Shown here: piece after piece, positions 44,001-52,557 of the stretch
Numbering within the stretch: the stretch's first letter is position 1
How the letters are laid out: the number at the start of each line of letters is the position of its first letter
Source of the DNA: Agrococcus sp. SL85
GTDB lineage: Bacteria; Actinomycetota; Actinomycetes; Actinomycetales; Microbacteriaceae
Assembly: GCF_026625845.1 (NCBI RefSeq)
Contig: NZ_CP113066.1
Span: forward strand, 1,116,001-1,180,000
DNA: 64,000 nucleotides
Direction of reading: 5' to 3'
Translations under genes and position numbers: made by a program
Notes under the pieces: model-generated
Database searches by the model: none
Seen by the model: the letters and a program-made list of their open reading frames with translations, nothing else
What the model was told of the DNA's origin: nothing

Positions 44001-45185
44001 ATGACCGATCGCACGCGCACCTTCCCCGAGGGCTTCCGCTGGGGCTCGGCCACCGCCGCCCACCAGGTCGAGGGCAACAACGTCAACAACGACTGGTGGC
44101 CGCGTGAGCACGCCGAGGGCACCTCGATCGCCGAGCCGAGCGGCGACGCCTGCGACAGCTACCACCGCTACCGCGAGGACATCGCGATCCTCGCCGACCT
44201 CGGCCTCGACACCTACCGCTTCTCGATCGAGTGGAGCCGCATCGAGCCCGAGCCCGGCTTCGTCTCGCGCGCCGAGGTCGACCACTACCGCCGGATGGTG
44301 GAGGCCTGCCACGAGGCGGGCCTGCAGCCGATGGTCTCGCTCATGCACTTCACCGTGCCGCAGTGGTTCGCGCAGCAGGGCATGTGGCGGGCGCCCGGCG
44401 CCGTCGACCGCTTCCGCCGCTTCACCGAGCTCGCGCTGCCGATCGTCGGCGAGGGCGTGCCGTGGATCTGCACGATCAACGAGCCCAACATCGCCGCGAT
44501 GATCGCGGGCGGCGAGGACCCGGCGAACCTCGTCGCCTACGGGCTGCCCGCCCCCGACCTCGCCGTCGCCGACACCCTCCTCGCCTGCCACCGCGCGAGC
44601 CGCGAGGTGCTCGGCGAGCACACGGACGCCATGACGGGCTGGACGGTCGCGACGCAGGCGTTCCAGCCGGAGCCCGGCTGCGAGGAGATCGCCCGCGAGT
44701 ACGGCCACCAGCGCGACGACTGGTACCTCGAGGCCGCGCGCGGCGACGACTTCGTGGGCGTGCAGGCCTACACGCGCACCATCATCGGGCCCGACGGGCC
44801 GAAGCAGCCGGCCGAGGGCGTCGAGACGACCCTCACCGGGTGGGAGTTCTACCCGGAGGCGCTCGAGATCGGCGTCCGCGCGGCGGCCGAGCTCGCGGGC
44901 GCGCCCGTGTTCGTCACCGAGAACGGCATCGCCACGGCCGACGACAGCCGCCGCATCGCCTACACGCGCGGCGCGCTCGAGGGCCTGCACCGCGCGATCG
45001 ACGACGGCATCGAGGTGCTCGGCTACCTGCACTGGAGCGCCCTCGACAACTACGAGTGGGCGAGCGGCTACCGGCCGACGTTCGGGCTCATCCACGTCGA
45101 CCGCGAGACCTTCGCGCGCACGCCGAAGCCCAGCGCCCGCTGGCTCGGCGAGGTCGCGCGACGCAACGCGCTCGAGGCCGCCTGA
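44001..45185 (+). CDS. GH1 family beta-glucosidase
   Basis: This 394-residue glycosidase begins FPEGFRWGSATAAHQVEGN, the GH1 substrate-binding start. The acid/base Glu is in TINEPN (about residue 161), the nucleophile Glu in VTENGIA (about 307), and the aglycone Trp region in GYLHWSALDNYEWASGY. It has no signal peptide, so it would hydrolyse imported oligosaccharides in the cytoplasm. It is shorter than typical GH1 (440-470), mostly by reduced loops. It follows the ATPase gene by 3 bp with AGGAGAGG upstream and is the last cytoplasmic member of the operon. Confidence 0.9.
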   Translation: MTDRTRTFPEGFRWGSATAAHQVEGNNVNNDWWPREHAEGTSIAEPSGDACDSYHRYREDIAILADLGLDTYRFSIEWSRIEPEPGFVSRAEVDHYRRMVEACHEAGLQPMVSLMHFTVPQWFAQQGMWRAPGAVDRFRRFTELALPIVGEGVPWICTINEPNIAAMIAGGEDPANLVAYGLPAPDLAVADTLLACHRASREVLGEHTDAMTGWTVATQAFQPEPGCEEIAREYGHQRDDWYLEAARGDDFVGVQAYTRTIIGPDGPKQPAEGVETTLTGWEFYPEALEIGVRAAAELAGAPVFVTENGIATADDSRRIAYTRGALEGLHRAIDDGIEVLGYLHWSALDNYEWASGYRPTFGLIHVDRETFARTPKPSARWLGEVARRNALEAA

Positions 45186-45234
45186 GGCCTCGGCGCCGCA
45201 CCGACGACCTGAGGGAACACGAGGGAGTGGAACC

Positions 45235-46818
45235 ATGACGAACCGAACGAGGGCGCGGATGCTGCGCGGCGCCGTCGCCGCAGCGGCGGCCGCGGCGATC
45301 GCCGCCGTGGGCGTGCTGGCGCCGGGGGCGCCCGCAGAGGCCCGCGGCGGCCACGGGGGAGGGCCCGGCTCCGACCGCGCCGACCTGCAGCGCTGGGCAG
45401 AGGGCACCTGGGCCTCGATGGATGCGATGACCGATCCGTCCACGGGCCTCCCTGCCGACAACATCGAGGGCGACCTCGACCCGGCCACGAGGTCGGGCTA
45501 CACCTCGCCCACGAACATCGGCGCCTACCTGTGGTCGACGATCTCGGCGCGCGAGCTCGGCATCGTCTCGCGCGCCGAGGCGCGCGAGCGCATGGCGACG
45601 ACCCTCGACACGCTCGCCGCGATGGAGCGGCACGAGGCGAGCGGCATGTACTTCAACTGGTACGACGAGGCCACGGGCGAGCTGCTCGACGTCTTCCCCG
45701 GCAGCGGCGAGGTCATCCACCCCTTCGTCTCGACGGTCGACAACGGCTGGCTGGCCGCGGCCCTCATGTCGGTGCGCGCGGCCGAGCCGCGCCTCCGCGC
45801 CGACGCGCAGGCGCTGCTCGACGGCATGGACTTCGGCGTCTTCCACAACGCCGAGGCGCGCGGCGGCGAGCTGCCCGGCTGGAACCGCGGCGGCTTCTGG
45901 GTGGAGGCGCCTCCCGGCTGCTCGACCCCCGGCGACTACCTCGGGAACGGCGAGGAGCTGCACTACACGTGCCACCACTACGACGTGCTGAACTCCGAGA
46001 CGCGCATCGCCGTCTACGTCGGCATCGCGCTCGGCGACATCCCCGCCGAGGCCTACTTCTCGCTCTACCGCACGCTGCCGGCCGGCTGCGACTGGTCGTG
46101 GCAGGAGCAGGAGCCCGTGGGCGAGACCCGCACCTACCGCGGCATCGACGTCTTCGAGGGCGCCTACGAGTACGACGACCAGCGGGTCGTGCCCACCTGG
46201 GGCGGCGCGATGTTCGAGGAGCTCATGCCCGACCTCTTCGTGCCGGAGGCCCGCTGGGCGCCCGACAGCTGGGGCGTCAACCACCCGCTCGCGGTCGAGA
46301 CCCACATCGAGCACGGGCTCGACGAGGCCGGCTACGGCATCTGGGGCTTCTCGCCCTCCTCCGACCCCTACGGCGGCTACCGCGAGTACGGCGTCGACGC
46401 GATCGGCATGCGCTCCGACGGCTACGCCTCCGACGTGGAGGAGACCGACGTCGACCTCGGCTACGGCGAGTGCCGCGAGGCCACGAACCCGGCGCCCGAC
46501 TTCGGCGAGGGCGTCGCGACGCCGCACGCGGCCTTCCTCGCGCTGCCGTACGACCGCGACGCGGCGGTCGACAACCTCCGCGTCATGGAGGACGAGCTGG
46601 GCGCCTACGGCCCCGGCGGCTTCTACGACGCCGTGACGAGCACGGGCGTCGCGGCCGAGCGGTACCTCTCGCTCGACCAGGGCATGATCATGGGCGCGCT
46701 CGGCAACGAGCTGGGCCACGACGTGCTGCAGCGCACCTTCGCGCGCGGCGAGGCCCAGCAGGTGCTGCGGCCGCTCATCGCGGAGGAGGAGTTCTCGGCG
46801 GGTCGCATCGAGCGCTGA
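45235..46818 (+). CDS. Secreted GH144/glycoamylase-like beta-glucan hydrolase
   Basis: This 527-residue protein has a signal peptide (cleavage near PAEARGG). The catalytic-domain pattern TSPTNIGAYLWSTISARELG, GMYFNWYDEATGELLD, FVSTVDNGWLAAALMSVRAA and EAGYGIWGFSPSSDPYGGYR matches the Glycoamylase (PF10091)/GH144 type, whose known members include endo-beta-1,2-glucanases. Many cysteines in the middle (CSTPGDYLGNGEELHYTCHH) suit an exported enzyme. It would release oligosaccharides that the upstream importer and GH1 then use. Substrate type is inference; beta-1,2-glucan is one candidate. A perfect hairpin terminator follows. Confidence 0.75.
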   Translation: MTNRTRARMLRGAVAAAAAAAIAAVGVLAPGAPAEARGGHGGGPGSDRADLQRWAEGTWASMDAMTDPSTGLPADNIEGDLDPATRSGYTSPTNIGAYLWSTISARELGIVSRAEARERMATTLDTLAAMERHEASGMYFNWYDEATGELLDVFPGSGEVIHPFVSTVDNGWLAAALMSVRAAEPRLRADAQALLDGMDFGVFHNAEARGGELPGWNRGGFWVEAPPGCSTPGDYLGNGEELHYTCHHYDVLNSETRIAVYVGIALGDIPAEAYFSLYRTLPAGCDWSWQEQEPVGETRTYRGIDVFEGAYEYDDQRVVPTWGGAMFEELMPDLFVPEARWAPDSWGVNHPLAVETHIEHGLDEAGYGIWGFSPSSDPYGGYREYGVDAIGMRSDGYASDVEETDVDLGYGECREATNPAPDFGEGVATPHAAFLALPYDRDAAVDNLRVMEDELGAYGPGGFYDAVTSTGVAAERYLSLDQGMIMGALGNELGHDVLQRTFARGEAQQVLRPLIAEEEFSAGRIER

Positions 46819-46846
46819 GGCGCCCGCGCCTCCCTGCGCGACCACA

Positions 46847-46882
46847 CGGAGCGCCGGCCGCGGAACAGCGGCCGGCGCTCCG
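46847..46882 (+). terminator. Perfect hairpin terminator of the glucan operon
   Basis: CGGAGCGCCGGCCGC (46847-46861) pairs perfectly with GCGGCCGGCGCTCCG (46868-46882) round the loop GGAACA, 29 bp after the stop of the secreted hydrolase. Confidence 0.85.
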
Positions 46883-46893
46883 GCGTTCCTGTT

Positions 46894-46956
46894 CTCAACC
46901 GGGTCAGTGGTCGGCGGACGCGATAGTCCCGTCCGCCGACCACAGGACCGGTTGAG
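46894..46956. repeat. 63-bp palindromic repeat, family 1 copy D
   Basis: CTCAACCGG to CCGGTTGAG with inner GTGGTCGGC / GCCGACCAC. It lies 11 bp after the operon terminator and 30 bp before the next gene's ATG, in a tandem (not convergent) gap. Its right arm reads GTCCGCCGAC, which pairs better with the left arm than in other copies. Confidence 0.85.
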
Positions 46957-46986
46957 ATGCTGGGAGTCGAGCACGAGGAGGGGCGC

Positions 46987-47427
46987 ATGCCGCTGCAGGG
47001 AGAGTACGCACCGAGCACGTCCGCATGGGCGCGCGAGCAGGCCGAGCGGTTCGAGGCGACGAACGGCGCCGAGGCCAACGACATGAACGGGATGCCGATC
47101 ATCGTCCTCACGACGGTGGGCGCGCGCAGCGGCAAGCTGCGGAAGACGGCGCTCATGCGCGTCGAGCACGAGGGCGAGTACGCGGTCGTCGCCTCGAAGG
47201 GCGGCGCCCCCGAGCACCCCGTCTGGTACCGCAACATGCGCGAGCACCCGCTCGTCGAGCTGCACGACGTCGGCCACAAGCACGACTACCTCTCGCGCGA
47301 GCTGCCGGAGGGCCCGGAGCGCGACGCGTGGTGGGCGCGCGCCGTCGAGGCCTACCCGCCCTACGCCGACTACCAGGCGAAGACCGACCGGCGCATCCCG
47401 GTGCTGCTCCTGACCCGCGCCGACTGA
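46987..47427 (+). CDS. Nitroreductase-family deazaflavin-dependent oxidoreductase (DDN type)
   Basis: This 146-residue protein has the split-barrel Ddn pattern: [40 protein letters not shown] and [18 protein letters not shown]. Relatives use F420H2 to reduce quinones or other substrates, or bind fatty acids. GAGGAGGGG precedes the ATG at 46987. It is single and convergent with an SDR gene; a family 2 palindrome begins at its stop codon. Confidence 0.85.
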   Translation: MPLQGEYAPSTSAWAREQAERFEATNGAEANDMNGMPIIVLTTVGARSGKLRKTALMRVEHEGEYAVVASKGGAPEHPVWYRNMREHPLVELHDVGHKHDYLSRELPEGPERDAWWARAVEAYPPYADYQAKTDRRIPVLLLTRAD

Positions 47428-47494
47428 TCTCGACGTCTCCGCGCGCAGCTCGGCCCCGGATCCGGGGCCGGCGTGCGCGCGGAGACGTTCGATC
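47426..47494. repeat. Palindromic repeat, family 2 copy ii
   Basis: GATCTCGACGTCTCCGCGCG at the left pairs with CGCGCGGAGACGTTCGATC at the right, with a CCCCGGATCCGGGG core. The left arm starts inside the TGA stop of the DDN-type gene, and the right arm ends 2 bp before the stop of the convergent SDR gene. It should act as a shared terminator. Confidence 0.85.
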
Positions 47495-47496
47495 GC

Positions 47497-48108
47497 TCAG
47501 GCCAGGTCCGCCGCGATCTCGGCGGCGAGCGCGTCGACGTCGGTCGCGCCGGGGAACGAGCGCTCGGGCTGCGCGGCGCGCTCGGCGTCGGTCACGAGCG
47601 CCTTCACGCGCTTGACGATCACGCGTGCCGGCGTCTCGCGCAGCGCGTGCCCGACGGCGGCGAGCCACGCCTCGGCGGCCGCCTTCAGGGCCACGTAGTT
47701 CGCGTTGCCCGCGGTGGGACGCTCGAGCCCCGTCGTCGAGATCGCGACGATCGCGCCCCGCTCCGAGCGGCCGATCGCATCGGCGAAGGCGCGCGTCGTG
47801 TGCCGCAGCGTGCCCACGACCCGCCCCTCGAGCCACGCCCAGTCCTCGTCGCTCTGGCCCGCGAGCCCGCCGCCGCCGCGCCAGCCGCCCACGAGGTGCA
47901 CGAGCGCGTCCAGCTCGCCCACCTCAACGGCGAGCGCGTCGACCGCCGCCGCGTCGGCGAGGTCGCACACGAGGTGCTCGCTGCCGTCGACGAGGCCGAG
48001 CCGATCCGCGTCGGAGCCGACGACGATGACGTGGTGGCCGGCGTCGAGGAGCGCCGTGGCGGTGGCCCGGCCGAGGGCGCTCGTGGCGCCGGCGATGAGG
48101 ATGCGCAT
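47497..48108 (-). CDS. Short SDR-family protein
   Basis: This 203-residue oxidoreductase starts MRILIAGATSALGRATATAL, the Rossmann cofactor-binding turn (GATSALG), then LDALVHLVGGW and the active-site Ser region AIVAISTTGLERP with Tyr/Lys in NYVALKAAAEAW. It is slightly shorter than classic SDRs. The substrate is unknown. It is convergent with the DDN-type gene and divergent (51 bp) from the DNA alkylation repair gene. Confidence 0.8.
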   Translation of the reverse strand: MRILIAGATSALGRATATALLDAGHHVIVVGSDADRLGLVDGSEHLVCDLADAAAVDALAVEVGELDALVHLVGGWRGGGGLAGQSDEDWAWLEGRVVGTLRHTTRAFADAIGRSERGAIVAISTTGLERPTAGNANYVALKAAAEAWLAAVGHALRETPARVIVKRVKALVTDAERAAQPERSFPGATDVDALAAEIAADLA

Positions 48109-48159
48109 GGCACCATCCTGCCGCGCTCGGTACCCTCGGGGCCACGACGAGGAGGCAGC

Positions 48160-48849
48160 GTGCCCGAGACCGCGACCGCATCCGTGCCCGAGCTGCTCGA
48201 CGAGCTCGCGGCGATCGAGGATCCGCGCATGCGCGCCGTGAACGAGCGCCACGGCAACGACTACGGCGTCAACCTCTCGAAGCTCCGCGCGATCGCGAAG
48301 CGGCTGCGCACCCAGCACGAGCTGGCGCTCGAGCTCTGGGCGACCGGACGCACCGACGCGCGGCTCCTCGCGATCCTCGTCGCGCGCCCGAAGGCGTTCG
48401 ACGAGCCCGAGCTCGACGCGATGCTGCGCGAGGCCCGGGCGCCCAAGGTGCTCGACTGGCTCACGAGCTACGTCGTCGCGCCCGGCCCGCACGCGGAGGC
48501 GCTGCGGCTCGCGTGGCTCGGCGACGCGGATCCGACGGTGGCGGCCGCGGGCTGGGCGCTGACGAGCGTGCGCGTGCGGAAGCGCCCCGAGGGGCTCGAC
48601 CTGTCCGCGCTGCTCGACGCGATCGAGGCCGGCATGGCGGAGGCGCCGGAGCGGCTGCAGTGGGAGATGAACGCCTGCCTCGCGCACATCGGCATCGAGC
48701 ACCCGGCCCATCGCGAGCGTGCCATCGCGATCGGTGAGCGGCTGCGCGTGCTCGAGCACTACCCGACGCCCCCGAACTGCACCTCGCCCTACGCGCCGGC
48801 GTGGATCGCCGAGATGGTGCGTCGCCAGGGACCCGCGCTCGCGCCCTAG
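48160..48849 (+). CDS. DNA alkylation repair protein, AlkD/HEAT-repeat family
   Basis: This 229-residue all-helical protein is made of HEAT-like repeats: ERHGNDYGVNLSKLRAIAKR, ELALELWATGRTDARLLAIL, EARAPKVLDWLTSYVVAPGP and AGWALTSVRVRKRPEGLD. AlkD proteins remove bulky or positively charged alkyl lesions from DNA, but some members of this group lack known activity. It has a GTG start at 48160 with GGAGG nine bases upstream. Its TAG stop shares the CTAG with the convergent membrane-protein gene. Confidence 0.78.
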   Translation: MPETATASVPELLDELAAIEDPRMRAVNERHGNDYGVNLSKLRAIAKRLRTQHELALELWATGRTDARLLAILVARPKAFDEPELDAMLREARAPKVLDWLTSYVVAPGPHAEALRLAWLGDADPTVAAAGWALTSVRVRKRPEGLDLSALLDAIEAGMAEAPERLQWEMNACLAHIGIEHPAHRERAIAIGERLRVLEHYPTPPNCTSPYAPAWIAEMVRRQGPALAP

Positions 48850-49223
48850 ACGGGCGCCGCGTTCACCGTGTGCAGCTCGATGCCCGCGATGACGACCGCG
48901 GCGGTGATCGCGAGCCCGAGGAGCCCCACGGGCCACGCGCGCCGCCGCGCGAGCAGCAGCCAGAGCACCGCGGCGACCGTCGCGCCCGCCGCGATCGGCG
49001 GCGCCCACACCGTGAGCACCTCGACGACCGCACGCACCCGCTCCGCCGCGAACGGCGAGCACCGCACCCCACCAGGGCACGCCGCCGCCTGCGTGATCGC
49101 GCCGGCCGAGGCGAGCATCCAGCCCGGCAGCAGCAGGAGGAGCGGCAGCGGTGCGAGGGTCGCGAGGCCGAGGAGCGCCTCGCCCGTCCGCTGCTCCCGG
49201 CGGAGGTAGGCGACGGCCGTCAT
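48846..49223 (-). CDS. Small membrane protein of unknown function
   Basis: This 125-residue protein has three hydrophobic helices: LLGLATLAPLPLLLLLPGWM, VLTVWAPPIAAGATVAAVLW and WPVGLLGLAITAAVVIAGIE. A short outer loop with two cysteines (ACPGGVRCSPF) follows the first helix. The ATG at 49223 is the only good start. The 3' end overlaps the AlkD-like gene tail-to-tail by 4 bp. I do not recognise a family. Confidence 0.6.
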   Translation of the reverse strand: MTAVAYLRREQRTGEALLGLATLAPLPLLLLLPGWMLASAGAITQAAACPGGVRCSPFAAERVRAVVEVLTVWAPPIAAGATVAAVLWLLLARRRAWPVGLLGLAITAAVVIAGIELHTVNAAPV

Positions 49224-49312
49224 GCCAGCAGTGTGGTGCGGTGCGCTGGGTGCGGCCTCCGAGCGCGGTGCGGCCGGCGGGCCGCGACGGTCGCCTCGCG
49301 TCCCCGCCCCGC

Positions 49313-49996
49313 CTACGCCCCCGGCTCCTCCTCGGGCAGCAGGCTCGGCGCCCAGCGGTCCACCGCGAGCACCGCCGCGCCGAGCGCAGCACCGGCGACG
49401 AGCGCGATGCCGGCTCCGGCGAGCGAGGCGAGCAGGCCGCGCTCGGCGACGTCGAGGAAGGGGTAGGGGTACCAGCCCTCGATCGAGCCGTGCGCGAAGG
49501 TGTAGGCCATCCACGCCGCCGGGAGCGCCATCGCGCGCACGACGCTCGACCACGTCCACCGCCGTCGCGAGCCGAGCGCCAGCCAGCCGGCCGCGTAGAG
49601 GATCGGCGTGACGACGTGCAGCAGCATGGAGGTGAGCTCGGCCTCGAAGCGGAGGGCGTGCTGCGGGGCCACGAGCGATCCCGCGCCCGCGCCCGTGACG
49701 ACGATCGACAGCAGGGTCGCCAGGTGCAGCACCCGCCACAGCCGCCCGTCGCGGTGCGGGCGCAGCGCGAGCAGCACGGAGGTGCCGAGCACCATGGAGT
49801 TCGACAGGATCGTGTAGAAGCTGAGGGTGCGCACCACCCGCACCTCGATGGGGCGCACGAACGCCGCCTGCTCGGGCACGGCGTGCGCGTCGACCGTCAG
49901 CACGAGGAAGGTCTGCAGCGCGAACGCCGCGACCACCACGAGCGCGGTGCCGGCGTGCAGCGCACGCGCGGCCGTCGTCGTCGACGGAGCCCCCAT
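49313..49996 (-). CDS. Pr6Pr family membrane protein
   Basis: This 227-residue protein has six membrane helices. VRVVRTLSFYTILSNSMVLG, LLHVVTPILYAAGWLALGSR and AMALPAAWMAYTFAHGSIEG...WYPYPFLDV are the Pr6Pr (integral membrane FAR-17a/AIG1-like) signatures. The family function is unknown. The start is uncertain: ATG 49996 or 50011 (five residues longer), neither with a clear ribosome site. It stands alone on the minus strand. Confidence 0.78.
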   Translation of the reverse strand: MGAPSTTTAARALHAGTALVVVAAFALQTFLVLTVDAHAVPEQAAFVRPIEVRVVRTLSFYTILSNSMVLGTSVLLALRPHRDGRLWRVLHLATLLSIVVTGAGAGSLVAPQHALRFEAELTSMLLHVVTPILYAAGWLALGSRRRWTWSSVVRAMALPAAWMAYTFAHGSIEGWYPYPFLDVAERGLLASLAGAGIALVAGAALGAAVLAVDRWAPSLLPEEEPGA

Positions 49997-50146
49997 GGCA
50001 GGAGCATGCACGAGCGCCCACCGCGACGCGCCGTGCGCGGGGGCCTCCTGAGGCGTGTCGTGAGCCGATCCTGGGCAAGCCGTTCGCCTGGCGAACGGAG
50101 TCGTGCGCCGGGCGGGCGGGAGGGCCGGATGCGGGCCTGCGCGGGC

Positions 50147-50785
50147 TCAGTAGGCGAACGAGATGTGCTCGCGCACGTGCGCGCCCGCCTCGAGCTCGTC
50201 GACCACGGCGAGCGCGAAGTCGGGGCCCGAGATGCGCGAGCGGCCCTCGGCGTCGGCGAAGGCGTCCTCGCCGCCCGTGCGGTACTCGCCGCGCCGCGAC
50301 TGGTCCTCGATGTAGCCGCCGAACTCCCCGGCAGGGCTCACATAGGTCCAGGCGACGTCGGTCGCCGCGACCGCCTGGAAGGCGGCGAGCAACTCCTCCG
50401 ACTCCGGCCGGTAGGCCGGCTCGAAGGCGGCCGTCTCGACGATGCGCGTGCCCGAGGCGTCCTTCAGCGAGCCGTAGCCGCCGACGATCGCGAACCGCGC
50501 GTCGGTGCCGGCGAGGCGCTCGGCGACCGCGGCGTAGACGCGCGCCACCTTGCCCGCCATGTCGCCGCGCGGCGAGAGCGCGCCCACGACCGCGTCGGCG
50601 CCGTCGAGGGCCTCGGCGAGCACGTCGCCGTCGAGCGCCGAGCCCGTGAGGACCCGGGCGCCGGCGGGGGCGTCCTGCGGCGTCGAGCGCGAGAGCATCG
50701 TCACCTCGTGGCCGCGGCTCGCGGCCTCCTTCGCGATCCAGCCGCCCGCGAAGCCCGTGGCGCCCAGCACCGTGATCCTGGCCAT
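50147..50785 (-). CDS. NAD(P)-binding protein, NmrA/atypical SDR type
   Basis: This 212-residue protein starts MARITVLGATGFAGGWIAKE, a Rossmann GATGFAG turn, then EALDGADAVVGALSPRG and RFAIVGGYGSLKDASGTRI. It resembles the NAD(P)H-binding (NmrA-like, flavin reductase-like) group that includes quinone or biliverdin reductases. It has no active-site YxxxK, as is usual for this type. It is separated from the upstream DUF6421 gene by a hairpin terminator, so is probably transcribed on its own. Confidence 0.8.
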   Translation of the reverse strand: MARITVLGATGFAGGWIAKEAASRGHEVTMLSRSTPQDAPAGARVLTGSALDGDVLAEALDGADAVVGALSPRGDMAGKVARVYAAVAERLAGTDARFAIVGGYGSLKDASGTRIVETAAFEPAYRPESEELLAAFQAVAATDVAWTYVSPAGEFGGYIEDQSRRGEYRTGGEDAFADAEGRSRISGPDFALAVVDELEAGAHVREHISFAY

Positions 50786-50832
50786 GGCCCATCCCATCCG
50801 TCGAGGAAGTCGTACGGAGGGGGCAACCGCGA

Positions 50833-50863
50833 GCGGGGGCCCGGCATTCCGCCGAGCCCCCGC
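50833..50863 (-). terminator. Hairpin terminator after the DUF6421 gene
   Basis: GCGGGGGC-CCGGC-ATTCC-GCCG-A-GCCCCCGC forms a stem with one bulge, 14 bp after the DUF6421 stop on the minus strand. Confidence 0.7.
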
Positions 50864-50877
50864 ACGATCCACCTGGA

Positions 50878-52251
50878 TCAGACCGCGTCGGCCGTGATGC
50901 CCTTCGTCGAGGCGATGACGTCGCGCATCTTCTTCTCGAAGGCCTCGAAGAACATCGACAGCGGGAACTCGTCGTCCATCACGAGGTCGGTGAGCTGGCG
51001 CGGCGTGCCCTCGAGCGGCAGGTCGCCGCGCTTCCACGCCGAGGCCGGGTGCGGCTCGACGACGCCCGAGACGAGCTCGTACGCGGCGAGCCAGTGCGCG
51101 ACCTTGGGGCGGTCGATCGAGCGCCAGTAGAGGTGCTCGATGGCCTCGCCGAGCCTGTTGACGACGTCCGGCACCTCGTCCCAGTCGAACGCGAGCTGCG
51201 TGTCGGTCCAGTGCAGCACGCGGTGCTGGTGCAGCCACGCGAACAGCAGCTGGCCGCCGAGGCCGTCGTAGTTGCGGGTGCGGCCGCCGGTGATCGAGAA
51301 GCGGAAGATGCGGTCGAAGATCACCGCGTACTGCACGAGCTTCGCGTGCTTCGCGAGGTCGAGGTCGGCCTCCGACGGCGCCTCCATCGCGGCGATGCGG
51401 CGCTCGATCGCGACCGACTCGCGGAACGCGGTGAGGTCGCAGCGCAGCTCCTCGAGCGAGTAGAGGAAGAACGGCATGCGCTGCTTGATCATGAACGGGT
51501 CGAAGGGCAGGTCGCCGCGCATGTGGGTGCGGTCGTGGATGAGGTCCCACATGACGAAGGTCCGCTCGGCGAGGCCCTGGTCGGCGAGCATCTCGGCGGC
51601 GTCGGCGGGCAGCTCGAGCTTCGTGACTTCGCACGCGGCCTCGACGACGCGGCGGAAGCGCGCGGCCTCGCGGTCCTGGAAGATCGCGCCCCACGTGAAC
51701 GAGGGGATCTCGCGCATCGCGACGGTCTCGGGGAAGAGCACGGCGGAGTTCGTGTCGTAGCCGGCGGTGAAGTCGATGAAGCGCAGCGGCACGAAGAGCG
51801 CGTTGCCGTAGTCGCCCGCCTCGAGGTCGGCGATGAAGTCGGGCCAGATGACCTCGACGAGCACGGCCTCGACCTTGCGCTCGGAGGAGCCGTTCTGCGT
51901 GTACATCGGGAAGATGACGAGGTGGCGCAGGCCGTCGACGCGGTGCTGCTGCGGCTGGAAGCGCACGAGCGCGTCGAAGAAGTCGGGCTCGCCGAGGCAC
52001 TCGGCGGCCCAGCGCTCGAAGTCGACCGCCGCCTGCGCGAGGTAGTCGGCGTCGTGCGGGAACTCGGGCGCGATCTCGCGGATGCCGGCGACGATGTCGG
52101 CGACGTGGCCGCGCGCGGCCTCGTGATGCGCGGCGTCCTCGACGGCGCCGCTCTTGGACTGCAGGGGCTGCAGCGCGGTGGCGGCAGCCTTGATGCGGAG
52201 CCACGCGGGGTGCTGGCGGAGGTCGGCGGCGGTGGCCTGGGTCATCGTCAT
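50878..52251 (-). CDS. DUF6421 family protein
   Basis: This 457-residue soluble protein is mostly helical, with conserved stretches HLVIFPMYTQNGSSERKVEA, FIDFTAGYDTNSAVLFPETV, TFVMWDLIHDRTHMRGDLPF and LLFAWLHQHRVLHWTDTQLA. Several His and Asp residues in the last two could form a metal site (HDRTHMRGD), which is my inference. The family is confined mainly to actinobacteria and has no known function. GAGG precedes the ATG at 52251. A hairpin (52294-52317) lies 43 bp upstream in its leader or promoter. It is monocistronic, with a terminator on the 3' side. Confidence 0.8.
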   Translation of the reverse strand: MTMTQATAADLRQHPAWLRIKAAATALQPLQSKSGAVEDAAHHEAARGHVADIVAGIREIAPEFPHDADYLAQAAVDFERWAAECLGEPDFFDALVRFQPQQHRVDGLRHLVIFPMYTQNGSSERKVEAVLVEVIWPDFIADLEAGDYGNALFVPLRFIDFTAGYDTNSAVLFPETVAMREIPSFTWGAIFQDREAARFRRVVEAACEVTKLELPADAAEMLADQGLAERTFVMWDLIHDRTHMRGDLPFDPFMIKQRMPFFLYSLEELRCDLTAFRESVAIERRIAAMEAPSEADLDLAKHAKLVQYAVIFDRIFRFSITGGRTRNYDGLGGQLLFAWLHQHRVLHWTDTQLAFDWDEVPDVVNRLGEAIEHLYWRSIDRPKVAHWLAAYELVSGVVEPHPASAWKRGDLPLEGTPRQLTDLVMDDEFPLSMFFEAFEKKMRDVIASTKGITADAV

Positions 52252-52293
52252 GGGAGCCTCCTCGGCGTCGGGGCAGTGGTGCGGAACGGCCGC

Positions 52294-52317
52294 GATCCCG
52301 CCCTCGGGGGCGGGATC
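52294..52317 (-). promoter_or_regulatory. Hairpin in the 5' region of the DUF6421 gene
   Basis: GATCCCGCC-CTCGGG-GGCGGGATC is a perfect 9-bp stem, 43 bp upstream of the DUF6421 ATG. It may be an operator or leader hairpin. Confidence 0.4.
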
Positions 52318-52430
52318 AGCGCGTGAATCCAGCGTATGGAGACTCTCGCGCACGTATCTTGCGAACAGCCCCGGGTCGCCCGCCCGTTCCCGGGATTCCG
52401 CGGAATGCGGCCGCGGCCCGCAACGGAGTT

Positions 52431-52486
52431 GCGTGAGGGGGTCGTGAGGGCGCCGCGAGGGCTCCGCGAGGGCCGTCGAGGGTCGG
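52431..52486 (+). promoter_or_regulatory. Five direct repeats of about 11 bp upstream of a membrane-protein gene
   Basis: Units GCGTGAGGGGG, TCGTGAGGGCGC, CGCGAGGGCTC, CGCGAGGGCCG and TCGAGGGTCGG run head to tail at 11-12 bp. They lie in the 306-bp divergent gap between DUF6421 and the gene at 52558, which otherwise holds a hairpin and a 12-bp palindrome ATTCCGCGGAAT (52395-52406). The pattern suggests a multi-site regulator-binding region; no regulator is identified. Confidence 0.4.
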
Positions 52487-52557
52487 CCGCGGTCGGGCCG
52501 GGGCGGCGGGCGATCCCGCCCCTGGTGCCTCGGGCCCGGCGGTCCTACCGTGGCGCT

